Numbered from the stretch's first letter, positions 44,305-52,233 are shown. The stretch: DNA of 64,000 nucleotides from JAYWXI01 sp036016955 (GCF_036016955.1 NZ_JAYWXI010000006.1:62001-126000); one strand, 5' to 3'. Numbers and translations are program-made. Notes: generated from the sequence alone by a model not told the origin.

Positions 44305-45396
44305 ATGAGTTCTAAACATCACAAAGTAAGGGTAGGTCTCTCGGTCGGTGATTTTAACGGCATCGGACCGGAAATCATCATGAAGGCTCTGAGCGATAAA
44401 AACATTACGGATTTTTTCACGCCTGTCATTTTTGCTTCGGGAAAACTATTCACTTATCAAAAAAACATTTTTAAGCTGCAGATGAGCTTCAACTACATCA
44501 CCGAAGCCTCCCAAGCCCAAAATGGAAAACTAAACATGGTCAACCTTTGGAAGGACAATGTCAATGTAGACTTGGGAACCCCTACCGAAGAATCCACACG
44601 CATGGCCATCGACTCTCTGGAAGCCGCCACCGAGGCGCTCATTAACGGAGACATTGACGTTTTGGTTACCGCTCCCATCAATAAGGACGAAATGCTAAAA
44701 CAGGGATTCAAACACGCCGGACACACCGGTTATTTGGAGGAAAAATTCGGCAAAAAAGGACTAATGTTCTTGGTTACAGACACCTTAAAAGTTGCCGTTT
44801 CTACCCACCACATCCCCATCGCCAAAGTCGCCGAAAACATCACCAAAGAAAAAATAAAAAAACAAGTCAAACTACTCAATCAATGCCTGATTGAAGATTT
44901 TATAATCGAACGTCCCAAAATCGCCGTACTGGGATTAAACCCTCACGCCGGCGACGGCGGAGCCATCGGCAAGGAGGAAACAGAAATCATCGAACCGGCC
45001 ATCAAAGAACTCTTTGACCAAGGCCTATTAGCCTTCGGGCCCTTCCCCGCAGACAGTTTCTTTCAGCCCTCCAAATACAAACACTACGATGCCGTGCTAG
45101 CCATGTACCACGACCAAGGCCTCGCCCCGTTCAAAACCCTGGCTTACGAAGAAGGCGTAAACTACACCGCGGGCTTGCCCTTCGTACGCACTTCGCCAGA
45201 CCACGGTACCGCCTACGACATTGCCGGACAAGGCATTGCCGATGCCTCCAGTTTTTCGGAAGCCATCTTTAGCGCCATCAAAATATTCAAAAACCGAAAA
45301 GAAAGGAAAGAATTGATGCAAAACCGACTTCAACCCAGAAAACGCGCATCCGACAACGGCGTAGACGAAGACCTCCCCGAGAATTCGGAAGGATAA
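44305..45396 (+). CDS. pdxA: 4-hydroxythreonine-4-phosphate dehydrogenase
   Basis: 363-residue NAD-dependent enzyme of the DXP-dependent pyridoxal-phosphate pathway. Metal- and substrate-binding segments include KHAGHTGYLEE, LGLNPHAGDGGAIGKEE, MYHDQGLAPFKTL and FVRTSPDHGTAYDIAG. The C-terminal tail after about 335 is polar and charged (RLQPRKRASDNGVDED) and longer than in E. coli PdxA. It ends at a strong terminator. Confidence 0.95.
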   Translation: MSSKHHKVRVGLSVGDFNGIGPEIIMKALSDKNITDFFTPVIFASGKLFTYQKNIFKLQMSFNYITEASQAQNGKLNMVNLWKDNVNVDLGTPTEESTRMAIDSLEAATEALINGDIDVLVTAPINKDEMLKQGFKHAGHTGYLEEKFGKKGLMFLVTDTLKVAVSTHHIPIAKVAENITKEKIKKQVKLLNQCLIEDFIIERPKIAVLGLNPHAGDGGAIGKEETEIIEPAIKELFDQGLLAFGPFPADSFFQPSKYKHYDAVLAMYHDQGLAPFKTLAYEEGVNYTAGLPFVRTSPDHGTAYDIAGQGIADASSFSEAIFSAIKIFKNRKERKELMQNRLQPRKRASDNGVDEDLPENSEG

Positions 45397-45399
45397 AGA

Positions 45400-45432
45400 A
45401 AAAGCGGTCATCTTCCAATGACCGCTTTTTTC
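45400..45432 (+). terminator. Terminator of pdxA
   Basis: Twelve-bp stem AAAAGCGGTCAT/ATGACCGCTTTT (45400-45411 with 45418-45429), 6-nt loop, T run. The A-run on the other side may also stop the convergent small-gene transcript. Confidence 0.9.
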
Positions 45433-45440
45433 ATTTTAAC

Positions 45441-45707
45441 TCACTTAATTTGATACTTTTTTCTAAAATGCTTAATGCTTACTAAAAGTACAGCCAATAA
45501 GATAAGTAGCATTTGGGAAATATTTAGATTGAGAGATTGACTATGAAGATAGTCCCAAGCTAAAACCCCTAAATGATACAGGAAAAACACACTCAATATA
45601 GAGAGAATACCCAACTGCCAATTTCTAGTTTTAAGAAATTCCAACTTTTTATTCCATTTTAATATTAATGCCAACAAAATTAAAAGTAACAAAACATTAT
45701 CAACCAT
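45441..45707 (-). CDS. Small three-helix membrane protein, immunity-like
   Basis: 88 residues with three hydrophobic segments (about 4-17, 31-51, 64-77) and a basic C-terminus (KHFRKKYQIK). No family recognised. It lies 22 nt downstream of the CX3C peptide gene on the same strand and is AT-rich like it. Small, basic, membrane-embedded proteins directly after a peptide gene are often immunity proteins; that role is only suggested by context here. Confidence 0.6.
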   Translation of the reverse strand: MVDNVLLLLILLALILKWNKKLEFLKTRNWQLGILSILSVFFLYHLGVLAWDYLHSQSLNLNISQMLLILLAVLLVSIKHFRKKYQIK

Positions 45708-45729
45708 AATTATATATTTAAATTATATT

Positions 45730-45966
45730 TTATTTACTATCACAATTCGCAACACAAGCGATTTGATAAGCAACAGCAATAGCATCCATAACTGGCGAAG
45801 GACCATCAGCAGCAATCATCGCTAAAGCTGCAGCAGTGCAAGCTGCCTTACACCAGAAAGATGAAGTGGCAACATAACCATCAATATCGGAATTATACAC
45901 AATATTGATAGGATTTCCAATTTCAAAATTATCCTCAGAAGCATAATCCATCTTCCCTGTCGACAT
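45730..45966 (-). CDS. 78-residue peptide with paired CX3C motifs
   Basis: Unrecognised small protein. Residues 1-37 are acidic and polar (MSTGKMDYASEDNFEIGN) without a Sec signal. Residues 38-75 are Ala-rich and helical, with Cys39-x3-Cys43 and Cys71-x3-Cys75 flanking a Gly-Pro turn (ADGPSPV at 53-59). This CX3C-Xn-CX3C layout could close a helical hairpin by two disulfides, as in alpha-hairpinins, or be a modified-peptide core with an N-terminal leader. A Crp-type operator lies upstream and a small membrane protein gene downstream. Gene reality is supported by its length, context and start; function is unknown. Confidence 0.6.
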   Translation of the reverse strand: MSTGKMDYASEDNFEIGNPINIVYNSDIDGYVATSSFWCKAACTAAALAMIAADGPSPVMDAIAVAYQIACVANCDSK

Positions 45967-46021
45967 TTTAATTAAAAGGAATCTTATTAAAGCTTCATTC
46001 GGATGATTCTATTTAACATAC

Positions 46022-46029
46022 CAAAGATG
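46022..46029 (-). promoter_or_regulatory. Possible -7 element of the CX3C peptide gene
   Basis: Minus-strand CATCTTTG, one mismatch to TAnnTTTG. The Crp-type site is centred about 34 nt upstream of it, which would place the operator near -43 relative to the expected start. Confidence 0.35.
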
Positions 46030-46051
46030 GAAAGAAAAAATAGAACTCACC

Positions 46052-46067
46052 TGTGATATGCATCACA
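46052..46067. promoter_or_regulatory. CRP-type operator, TGTGA-N6-TCACA
   Basis: TGTGATATGCATCACA has both half-sites identical to the E. coli CRP consensus with its exact N6 spacing. It lies between the Crp/Fnr-type gene and the CX3C peptide gene, 85 nt before the peptide ATG. The adjacent regulator keeps the matching recognition-helix residues. A terminator role is less likely because the stem is only 6 bp and no T run follows directly. Confidence 0.6.
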
Positions 46068-46079
46068 ATTTTAAGAAAT

Positions 46080-46646
46080 CTATAAAAATTTCTTATTCCT
46101 AACAAAATGTTCTCTAGAAATAGAAAGAAAAGATGCCATAACAGAATCCGTAACACGACCTATAATAGGACGATAATTCCTTTTTAGATATTCTATTTTC
46201 TCTCTCGTGCTTTTCCCCATACAATGGGCTTTATCCACATATAGTAGAATACTATTTTCTAATATTTTAAAGAAAAAATTCATTATCTCAATAGATTGTT
46301 TTGCGAGTTGTTGAAAATCACTTTTGGTAATGCATAAAATTTCAGCTTCCTCTATACATTCTATAATTTCACTCTCTCCAGAAAAATTTTCAAAATTAAT
46401 AATATTGGTCAGCAATCTATTCTCCCAAGCGATCATTCTTGTTACTTGCTCACCATCATCATTCCTATAATACGCTCTTATTATCCCACTATTCACAAAA
46501 TAGAGCATCCCATTTCCATCATCATCCATCAAAATATCTCCCTTTTTTACTTTTTTTAGTTTAAAATACGCTCTTATAAGACCTAAGCCCTCCTCTCCTA
46601 TATTACCATAAGCTTTAGCCAATGATATAATCTGAAAATATACCAT
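46080..46646 (-). CDS. Crp/Fnr-family transcription regulator
   Basis: 188 residues. A cNMP-binding-like beta-barrel (about 25-110, with KGDILMDDDGNGMLYFVNSG and IIRAYYRNDDGEQVTRMI) is joined by a long dimer helix to a short C-terminal HTH (SVMASFLSISREHFVRNKKF). It lacks the RxS cAMP contacts, so the signal is probably different. Within the recognition helix, SREHFVR aligns with SRETVGR of E. coli CRP, keeping Arg180, Glu181 and Arg185 equivalents that read TGTGA. It is 113 nt upstream of the CX3C peptide gene, same strand. Confidence 0.85.
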   Translation of the reverse strand: MVYFQIISLAKAYGNIGEEGLGLIRAYFKLKKVKKGDILMDDDGNGMLYFVNSGIIRAYYRNDDGEQVTRMIAWENRLLTNIINFENFSGESEIIECIEEAEILCITKSDFQQLAKQSIEIMNFFFKILENSILLYVDKAHCMGKSTREKIEYLKRNYRPIIGRVTDSVMASFLSISREHFVRNKKFL

Positions 46647-46677
46647 ATTTCTCCTGATTTAAAAGTCTACACTTATC

Positions 46678-46685
46678 CAAATATA
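46678..46685 (-). promoter_or_regulatory. -7 element of the Crp/Fnr gene
   Basis: Minus-strand TATATTTG, 31 nt before ATG 46646; no TTG at the normal distance. Confidence 0.4.
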
Positions 46686-46697
46686 ATTCTTTTTATC

Positions 46698-46765
46698 TAT
46701 TTTTGTAGTCGCAAAAAAATCAACGGTATATATATTTGCAAATTCAAAAAAAATATCTATTTTTG
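46698..46765 (+). promoter_or_regulatory. Promoter region of yceD-rpmF with three -7-like boxes
   Basis: The best promoter is TTG (46736-46738), 19 nt, TATTTTTG (46758-46765), 12 nt before ATG 46778. Two further TAnnTTTG boxes lie at 46698-46705 (TATTTTTG) and 46731-46738 (TATATTTG); the latter contains the TTG of the main promoter. Confidence 0.7.
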
Positions 46766-46777
46766 CAACCTCATTTT

Positions 46778-47308
46778 ATGGACAAGTATAGAAACTATGA
46801 TATAGCGTTCGTCGGACTAAAAAACGGCAAACACGAGTTCCAATTTGAGATAGGAAAAGCGTTCTTTGAACTTTTTGACACGGAGCAAGAATTCACAAAC
46901 CCGCGCATCGTTGCAGAAGCCTTATTGGAAAAACATTCGACATTTCTCGAATTAACCATCCGAACGAGCGGAACCGTGAATTTGGTTTGCGACCTCACCG
47001 GAAGCCCTTTCGATTATCCGATAGATAATACACTAAAGGTTTTGGTGAAGTATGGCGAAACGTATGACGACACCAATGAAGAAGTCATTACCATTCCCCA
47101 TAGCGACCACGCCTTCAACATCGCGCAACTCGTTTATGAAGATGTTATGTTATCGATTCCCATGAAGAAAATCTCCCCCGAGGTTAGCGAGGAAGATTGG
47201 GCAATTTTGGAGCAATACAACCCCAGCGAACCCGATGGGCAAGAAGACGAAGAAAGCGAAGGCGACCCCCGATGGGAAGCCTTGAAAAAATTAAAAGAAA
47301 AGAACTAA
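46778..47308 (+). CDS. yceD: YceD/DUF177 family protein
   Basis: 176 residues from ATG 46778. YceD proteins affect 23S rRNA accumulation and are nearly always upstream of rpmF, as here (86 nt). Typical features: LTIRTSGTVNLVCDLTGSPF in the middle, and the acidic C-terminal region ending DPRWEALKKLKEKN. The longer frame from 46736 starts inside the promoter and is rejected. Confidence 0.9.
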   Translation: MDKYRNYDIAFVGLKNGKHEFQFEIGKAFFELFDTEQEFTNPRIVAEALLEKHSTFLELTIRTSGTVNLVCDLTGSPFDYPIDNTLKVLVKYGETYDDTNEEVITIPHSDHAFNIAQLVYEDVMLSIPMKKISPEVSEEDWAILEQYNPSEPDGQEDEESEGDPRWEALKKLKEKN

Positions 47309-47394
47309 ATAAATTGTTTAAATAGATGAGATGATGAAAGTCTCTCATCACTCATCCCTGCAAAAGCAGGCATCATTTAAAAAAATTATTAAAA

Positions 47395-47598
47395 ATGGCA
47401 CATCCAAAAAGAAGACAGTCTAGCACAAGAAGAGACAAAAGAAGAACCCACTACAAAGCTGTGGTTCCTCAGTTAGCAAAAGACGCAACAACCGGTGAGC
47501 TTCACCTTTACCACAGAGCGCACTGGCATGAAGGAAAACTATACTACAGAGGTAAAGTAGTAATGGAGAAAGAAACCGAAGGATCCGAAGAAAACTAA
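47395..47598 (+). CDS. rpmF: 50S ribosomal protein L32
   Basis: 67 residues, beginning MAHPKRRQSSTRRDKRRTHY, with HLYHRAHWHEGKLYYRGKVV. It is the zinc-free (no Cys) form, with a longer acidic C-terminal tail (EKETEGSEEN). Cotranscribed with yceD. Confidence 0.97.
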   Translation: MAHPKRRQSSTRRDKRRTHYKAVVPQLAKDATTGELHLYHRAHWHEGKLYYRGKVVMEKETEGSEEN

Positions 47599-47630
47599 TT
47601 TTCTTTCAGGAAATTTCATTTTCATACAAG

Positions 47631-47670
47631 AAACCACTCGTATTTTATGCATAATATAGAGTGGTTTTTT
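47631..47670 (+). terminator. Terminator of yceD-rpmF
   Basis: Nine-bp stem AAACCACTC/GAGTGGTTT (47631-47639 with 47659-47667) and T run; the loop is 19 nt. Confidence 0.75.
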
Positions 47671-47682
47671 GTTGTTTTTTTG

Positions 47683-47690
47683 TACATTTG
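47683..47690 (+). promoter_or_regulatory. -7 element of accB-accC
   Basis: TACATTTG, 22 nt before ATG 47713. Confidence 0.45.
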
Positions 47691-47712
47691 GCCAATATTC
47701 AAATTTCAAATT

Positions 47713-48201
47713 ATGGACATTAGAGACATACAAAACCTCATCAAGTTTGTATCTAAAGCTGAGGTTTCCGAAGTAAAATACAAAACCAAAGACTTCGAAA
47801 TCACTATCAAAACGCCTTTGGCTGGTAACGAGTCCGTAGGCTTCATTCCTCAGCCTGCCATGTACCCAACAGCACCGCAAATGCCTGCAGTAGCTACGCC
47901 ACAAACGACCGCTCCTGCTGCTCCGGCAGAAAAAACAGAGGCTGCATCGGACGAAAGCAAATACCTGACAATCAAATCCCCTATGATCGGGACATTCTAT
48001 AGAAAGCCGGCTCCGGATAAAGACGCTTTTGTAAGTGTAGGCGACGCCGTCACTCCGGGTAAGGTAGTCTGCGTTATCGAAGCCATGAAGCTCTTCAACC
48101 AAATCGAATCCGAAGTTTCCGGAAAAATCGTGAAAATTCTTGTGGACGATGCCACTCCTGTAGAGTACGACCAGCCTCTATTCCTCGTGGATCCCTCCTA
48201 A
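47713..48201 (+). CDS. accB: Biotin carboxyl carrier protein of acetyl-CoA carboxylase
   Basis: 162 residues. An N-terminal helix region (MDIRDIQNLIKFVSKAEVSE) is followed by a Pro/Ala/Thr-rich linker (about 60-85) and the biotinyl domain with VVCVIEAMKLFNQIESEVSG, whose Lys in AMKL carries biotin. It carries CO2 for malonyl-CoA synthesis. Start at 47713; the longer frame from 47647 lies in the rpmF terminator. accC follows after 79 nt. Confidence 0.95.
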   Translation: MDIRDIQNLIKFVSKAEVSEVKYKTKDFEITIKTPLAGNESVGFIPQPAMYPTAPQMPAVATPQTTAPAAPAEKTEAASDESKYLTIKSPMIGTFYRKPAPDKDAFVSVGDAVTPGKVVCVIEAMKLFNQIESEVSGKIVKILVDDATPVEYDQPLFLVDPS

Positions 48202-48280
48202 GACCTTGTAAGCTGAAACCAAAGCAACAAACTCGATGAACGGGGAGGAATGCCCCTAAAATTTAAAATTTCGGAAAAAG

Positions 48281-49636
48281 ATGTTCAAAAAAATACTAAT
48301 CGCCAATCGTGGCGAGATTGCCATGCGTATCTTGCGCACCTGCAAGGAAATGGGGATAAAGACGGTTGCCGTCTACTCCACCGCCGATAAAGACAGTCTC
48401 CACGTAAGATTTGCCGACGAAGCCGTATGCATCGGCCCGCCAACAAGCAAAGATTCTTACCTCAGCATCCCCAATATTTTAGCTGCGGCAGAGATTACCA
48501 ATGCCGATGCCATCCATCCGGGGTATGGTTTTCTGTCGGAAAACGCCAATTTTTCGCGCATCTGCCAAAAAAACGGCATCAAATTCATTGGAGCCACTCC
48601 CGAACAAATCGAAAAAATGGGAGACAAATCGAACGCCAAAGCCACAATGAAAGCGGCAGGTGTTCCCTGCGTACCCGGCTCTGACGGACTGATTGAATCC
48701 TACGAAGAAGCCGCCAAAACCGCTGAAGAAATCGGCTATCCCGTTATGATTAAAGCCACCGCGGGAGGTGGAGGTAAAGGGATGAGGGCCGTATGGAAAG
48801 CCGAAGACCTGAAAGAACACTGGGATTCTGCCATTCAGGAAGCCGTTGCAGCCTTCGGAAACGGAGGAATGTATATGGAAAAACTTATTGAAGAACCTCG
48901 CCATATCGAAATTCAAATTGCAGGGGATCAGTTCGGTAAAGCTTGCCACCTTTCGGAAAGAGACTGCTCCGTCCAAAGAAGAAACCAAAAACTGGTGGAA
49001 GAAACGCCTTCGCCTTTCATGACGGAAGAACTCCGAGAAAAAATGGGCGAAGCCGCTGTGAAAGCCGCCGAATATATCGGCTATGAAGGCGTCGGTACCA
49101 TCGAGTTTCTAGTGGACAAACACCGCAATTTCTACTTTATGGAAATGAACACCCGTATCCAAGTAGAGCACCCTATCACCGAACAAGTAATCGACTACGA
49201 CTTGATCCGAGAGCAAATTCTCTTGGCAGCGGGCACCCCGATTTCCGGAATCAATCATTACCCTAAGCTTCATTCGATAGAGTGTCGGATTAACGCCGAA
49301 GATCCCTATAACGATTTTCGCCCAAGCCCGGGGAAAATCACCCAACTCAACATCCCCGGCGGGCACGGTATCCGTGTGGACACCCACGTCTACTCCGGTT
49401 ATACAATACCATCCAACTACGATTCGATGATTGCTAAGCTTATTACCACGGCGCAAACCAGAACCGAAGCCATTGCCAAGATGAAACGTGCTTTGGAAGA
49501 ATTCTACATCGAAGGGGTGAAAACAACCATTCCGTTCCATAGGCAACTCATGGAAGATCCCGCCTTTATTGAGGGGAATTACACTACCAAATTCATGGAG
49601 TCCTTTAAAATGGACAAACGTTACGAGAATAATTAA
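48281..49636 (+). CDS. accC: Acetyl-CoA carboxylase biotin carboxylase subunit
   Basis: 451-residue ATP-grasp enzyme that carboxylates the biotin of AccB. It begins MFKKILIANRGEIAMRILRT, has the Gly-rich ATP loop KATAGGGGKGMRAV, and the active-site segment EMNTRIQVEHPITEQV. Length and domain order are complete. It ends at a terminator. The carboxyltransferase subunits AccA/AccD are not in the window. Confidence 0.97.
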   Translation: MFKKILIANRGEIAMRILRTCKEMGIKTVAVYSTADKDSLHVRFADEAVCIGPPTSKDSYLSIPNILAAAEITNADAIHPGYGFLSENANFSRICQKNGIKFIGATPEQIEKMGDKSNAKATMKAAGVPCVPGSDGLIESYEEAAKTAEEIGYPVMIKATAGGGGKGMRAVWKAEDLKEHWDSAIQEAVAAFGNGGMYMEKLIEEPRHIEIQIAGDQFGKACHLSERDCSVQRRNQKLVEETPSPFMTEELREKMGEAAVKAAEYIGYEGVGTIEFLVDKHRNFYFMEMNTRIQVEHPITEQVIDYDLIREQILLAAGTPISGINHYPKLHSIECRINAEDPYNDFRPSPGKITQLNIPGGHGIRVDTHVYSGYTIPSNYDSMIAKLITTAQTRTEAIAKMKRALEEFYIEGVKTTIPFHRQLMEDPAFIEGNYTTKFMESFKMDKRYENN

Positions 49637-49650
49637 ATTCAGACCACAAG

Positions 49651-49675
49651 AACCGCTTAAACAAGCGGTTTTTTA
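49651..49675 (+). terminator. Terminator of accB-accC
   Basis: Eight-bp stem AACCGCTT/AAGCGGTT (49651-49658 with 49663-49670), loop AAAC, T run. Confidence 0.85.
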
Positions 49676-49676
49676 T

Positions 49677-49708
49677 TTGGTTTACCGGCGGCTATTTTCG
49701 TATTTTTG
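49677..49708 (+). promoter_or_regulatory. Promoter of rocD
   Basis: TTG (49677-49679), 21 nt, TATTTTTG (49701-49708), 17 nt before ATG 49726. Confidence 0.65.
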
Positions 49709-49725
49709 TGGAAAAGTTAATCAAA

Positions 49726-50976
49726 ATGAAGACAGCAACACCACAAAAAACACCCGACTTCTACATCGAACTGGAAAACCGCCACGGCGCCCACAATTAC
49801 CATCCGCTTCCTGTCGTCTTGGACAAAGGCGAAGGCGTTTACGTTTGGGATGTCGAAGGAAAAAGATATTACGATTTTTTATCGGCTTATTCTGCCGTTA
49901 ACCAAGGGCATTCGCACCCCAAAATCGTTAATGCGTTGGTTGAACAAGCCCAGACCCTAGCGCTGACTTCCCGCGCCTTCTACAACTCCAAACTCGGTAT
50001 CTACGAAGAAAAAATCACCAAGCTTTTAGGCTTCGACAAAGTGCTCCCAATGAATTCCGGAGCAGAAGCGGTGGAAACAGCCATCAAACTGGCCAGAAAA
50101 TGGGCTTACGAGGTTAAAGGCGTAAAAGGAAACAACGCTAAGATCATCGTGTGCGAAAACAACTTCCACGGAAGAACCACCACCATCGTTTCCTTCTCCA
50201 ACGATCCCGATGCTCACCACAACTACGGGCCTTTCACGCCCGGATTCGTAAGAATTCCTTACGATGATACTGATGCACTGCAAAAAGTATTGGAAGAAGA
50301 AGCCGAAAACATTGCAGCATTCCTAGTGGAGCCCATCCAAGGTGAAGCCGGCGTTTACGTCCCAACCGAAGGCTTCCTTAAAAAAGCCCAAGAACTTTGT
50401 AAAAAACACAACGTTCTATTCATCGCCGATGAAGTGCAAACCGGTATTGCACGGACAGGAAAACTCATCGCCTGCCAGCACGAAAACGTACAACCCGACA
50501 TCCTTGTATTAGGAAAAGCCCTTTCCGGCGGTATGTACCCTGTATCTGCTGTTTTGGCCAATGATAACATCATGAAAGTCATTCACCCGGGACAACACGG
50601 TTCCACATTTGGAGGAAACCCATTGGCCTGCGCCGTAGCTATTGCCGCTTTGGATGTAGTGCAAGAAGAAAAACTCTCCGAAAGAGCCGAAAAACTAGGT
50701 AAAATATTCCGTGCCGAAATCGAAAAAATCATTGCCAAAACCGACCTCATCTACCAAGTACGAGGAAAAGGCCTTCTGAATGCCATCCTAATCAACGATA
50801 GTCAAGACAGCCCTACCGCATGGAATCTTTGTTTAGATTTAGCTAAAAATGGCCTTCTAGCAAAGCCGACCCACGGTAATATCATCCGTTTGGCTCCGCC
50901 TTTGGTCATCACCGAAGAACAATTGATGGAATGTGTAGCCATCATTGAAAAAACCGTACTGGAATTTAAGAAATAA
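49726..50976 (+). CDS. rocD: Ornithine-oxo-acid aminotransferase
   Basis: 416-residue PLP enzyme (class III) that converts ornithine and 2-oxoglutarate to glutamate semialdehyde and glutamate in arginine catabolism or proline synthesis. Key segments: VLPMNSGAEAVETAIKLARK, FHGRTTTIVSFSND, LFIADEVQTGIARTGK, and LVLGKALSGGMYPVSAVL with the PLP Lys. Start at ATG 49726; the GTG at 49708 overlaps the -7 box and is rejected. Terminator follows. Confidence 0.94.
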   Translation: MKTATPQKTPDFYIELENRHGAHNYHPLPVVLDKGEGVYVWDVEGKRYYDFLSAYSAVNQGHSHPKIVNALVEQAQTLALTSRAFYNSKLGIYEEKITKLLGFDKVLPMNSGAEAVETAIKLARKWAYEVKGVKGNNAKIIVCENNFHGRTTTIVSFSNDPDAHHNYGPFTPGFVRIPYDDTDALQKVLEEEAENIAAFLVEPIQGEAGVYVPTEGFLKKAQELCKKHNVLFIADEVQTGIARTGKLIACQHENVQPDILVLGKALSGGMYPVSAVLANDNIMKVIHPGQHGSTFGGNPLACAVAIAALDVVQEEKLSERAEKLGKIFRAEIEKIIAKTDLIYQVRGKGLLNAILINDSQDSPTAWNLCLDLAKNGLLAKPTHGNIIRLAPPLVITEEQLMECVAIIEKTVLEFKK

Positions 50977-50997
50977 TTTCTTAGCGTTTCATGGACC

Positions 50998-51028
50998 AAA
51001 AGACCGGAAAATTTATTCCGGTCTTTTT
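50998..51028. terminator. Bidirectional terminator between rocD and the convergent glycosyltransferase
   Basis: Stem AAAAGACCGGAA/TTCCGGTCTTTT around loop AATTTA (51010-51015). It includes the last codons and stop (51013-51015) of the minus-strand glycosyltransferase gene. Confidence 0.85.
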
Positions 51029-52172
51029 TGATTCAGAAGCTTTTCCCATTGCACCATCGGAGATTCATTTTGAATTTTCAATAAACGGGCCTGCGCCCCT
51101 TCCCTAAGTTTTAAAGCCAAAGCCGAATCCTCTATCAATGCTATTGTATGGTTAGCAAGCCCTTTCGCCTCATTCTTAGCCGAAAGCAAAGCCGTCTCAT
51201 TATGAAGCAACATATCTTTGATCCCTCCATCGCTATCGGTGGCTACCACCGCATTTCCACACAAAATAGCTTCCGCAACAGCCATAGAAAACCCCTCGCA
51301 ATTAGAGGTGGAAAGACATATACTCGATTTAGCCAACTCTCCTCCAATCGATTCTACAAACCCCTTCATTTCGTAATTGTTAATCCCCTTACCGCAAAAA
51401 TACTCCTCTATTGCTTTTCGAAGACGCCCTTCGCCATAGATATTCAAATGCCAATCTGGGTGTTTTGCCGAAATCAAAGCCCAGGTTTTGGCAATCAAAA
51501 ATGCATTTTTATGCTTGCTCTCCAAACGCGAAATAAAACTCACCGTTTTTTCTTTTTGCGCCACTAATTCTTTCGAAAACCGCATGGGATTATATATCGT
51601 AACCAAATTATTCGTTTTCTCATCCCCAAAAAGATCAATCAATTCTCTCCTTACCCCCTCACTCACGCATACCAACCCATGACATGAAGCCGTAATAAAC
51701 TTACTGAGTTTCGCCCTCTTAAAAGGATAGAAAACTTTTGACCACAACCGCCTAAGTCTGTGTTTGTTTTGAGCATCTTCATATTTTCTAAGATAAGCAT
51801 AGGGGGAGCCGTGATATTGTGGTATGGCAATCACACCCGTTTCCTTTGCTGCTTCCAAAACAGCAATGGACACCGTCATATTATCTCCTTGAAAAATAAA
51901 ATAATCAGGACGTTCTCGCTTGAAAAAATCAACAAAAACAGATTTAAACTTCCTTTTAGAACGAGGATTCAAAACCTCTATTTTCAATCCCTCAGGATAA
52001 TCGACCACCGGGCTTCCCACGCCATACAACGACACTAAAGAAGACACCTTTTGACCACTTGCATTAAAAAGACGAATTAAATCCGCCGTCACCCGCTCCA
52101 CTCCGCCTCCAAAAGAATAGTCTACAATAAAAAAACGATTTTATCTTTTCTCGGCGTCTCTTGTTTCTGCAT
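51013..52172 (-). pseudogene. Family 4 glycosyltransferase with an N-terminal homopolymer frameshift
   Basis: The main frame (52101 down to 51013) encodes a GT-B transferase: VERVTADLIRLF, GEGRLRKAI, and the donor-site E-x7-E in EGFSMAVAE. It has no ATG near its start. Upstream in that frame, before GTG 52101, lies FIVDYSFGGG, the normal family N-terminus, preceded by a stop. An ATG at 52172 opens MQKQETPRKDKIVF in another frame and stops at a T7 run (52129-52135 on the plus strand as A7). One extra T would join the frames perfectly. The -7 box 32 nt upstream supports 52172 as the start. Real frameshift, phase variation and homopolymer sequencing error are all possible. Confidence 0.75.
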
Positions 52173-52189
52173 TTTATTTCGACTAATTT

Positions 52190-52220
52190 TTGAAAAAGAT
52201 ACGACAAATTTATAAATTTG
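52190..52220. promoter_or_regulatory. Back-to-back divergent promoters in a 16-bp palindrome
   Basis: CAAATTTATAAATTTG (52205-52220) is a perfect palindrome formed by two abutting -7 elements: TAAATTTG on the plus strand (52213-52220) and on the minus strand (52212-52205). The rightward promoter has a TTG at 52190-52192 (20-nt spacing); the leftward one has no clear TTG. Confidence 0.6.
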
Positions 52221-52233
52221 TGTAAAAATCATT

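Noticed and set aside
46052..46067. Reading the TGTGA palindrome as the crp terminator
   Set aside because: Only six pairs and no T run directly after the stem.
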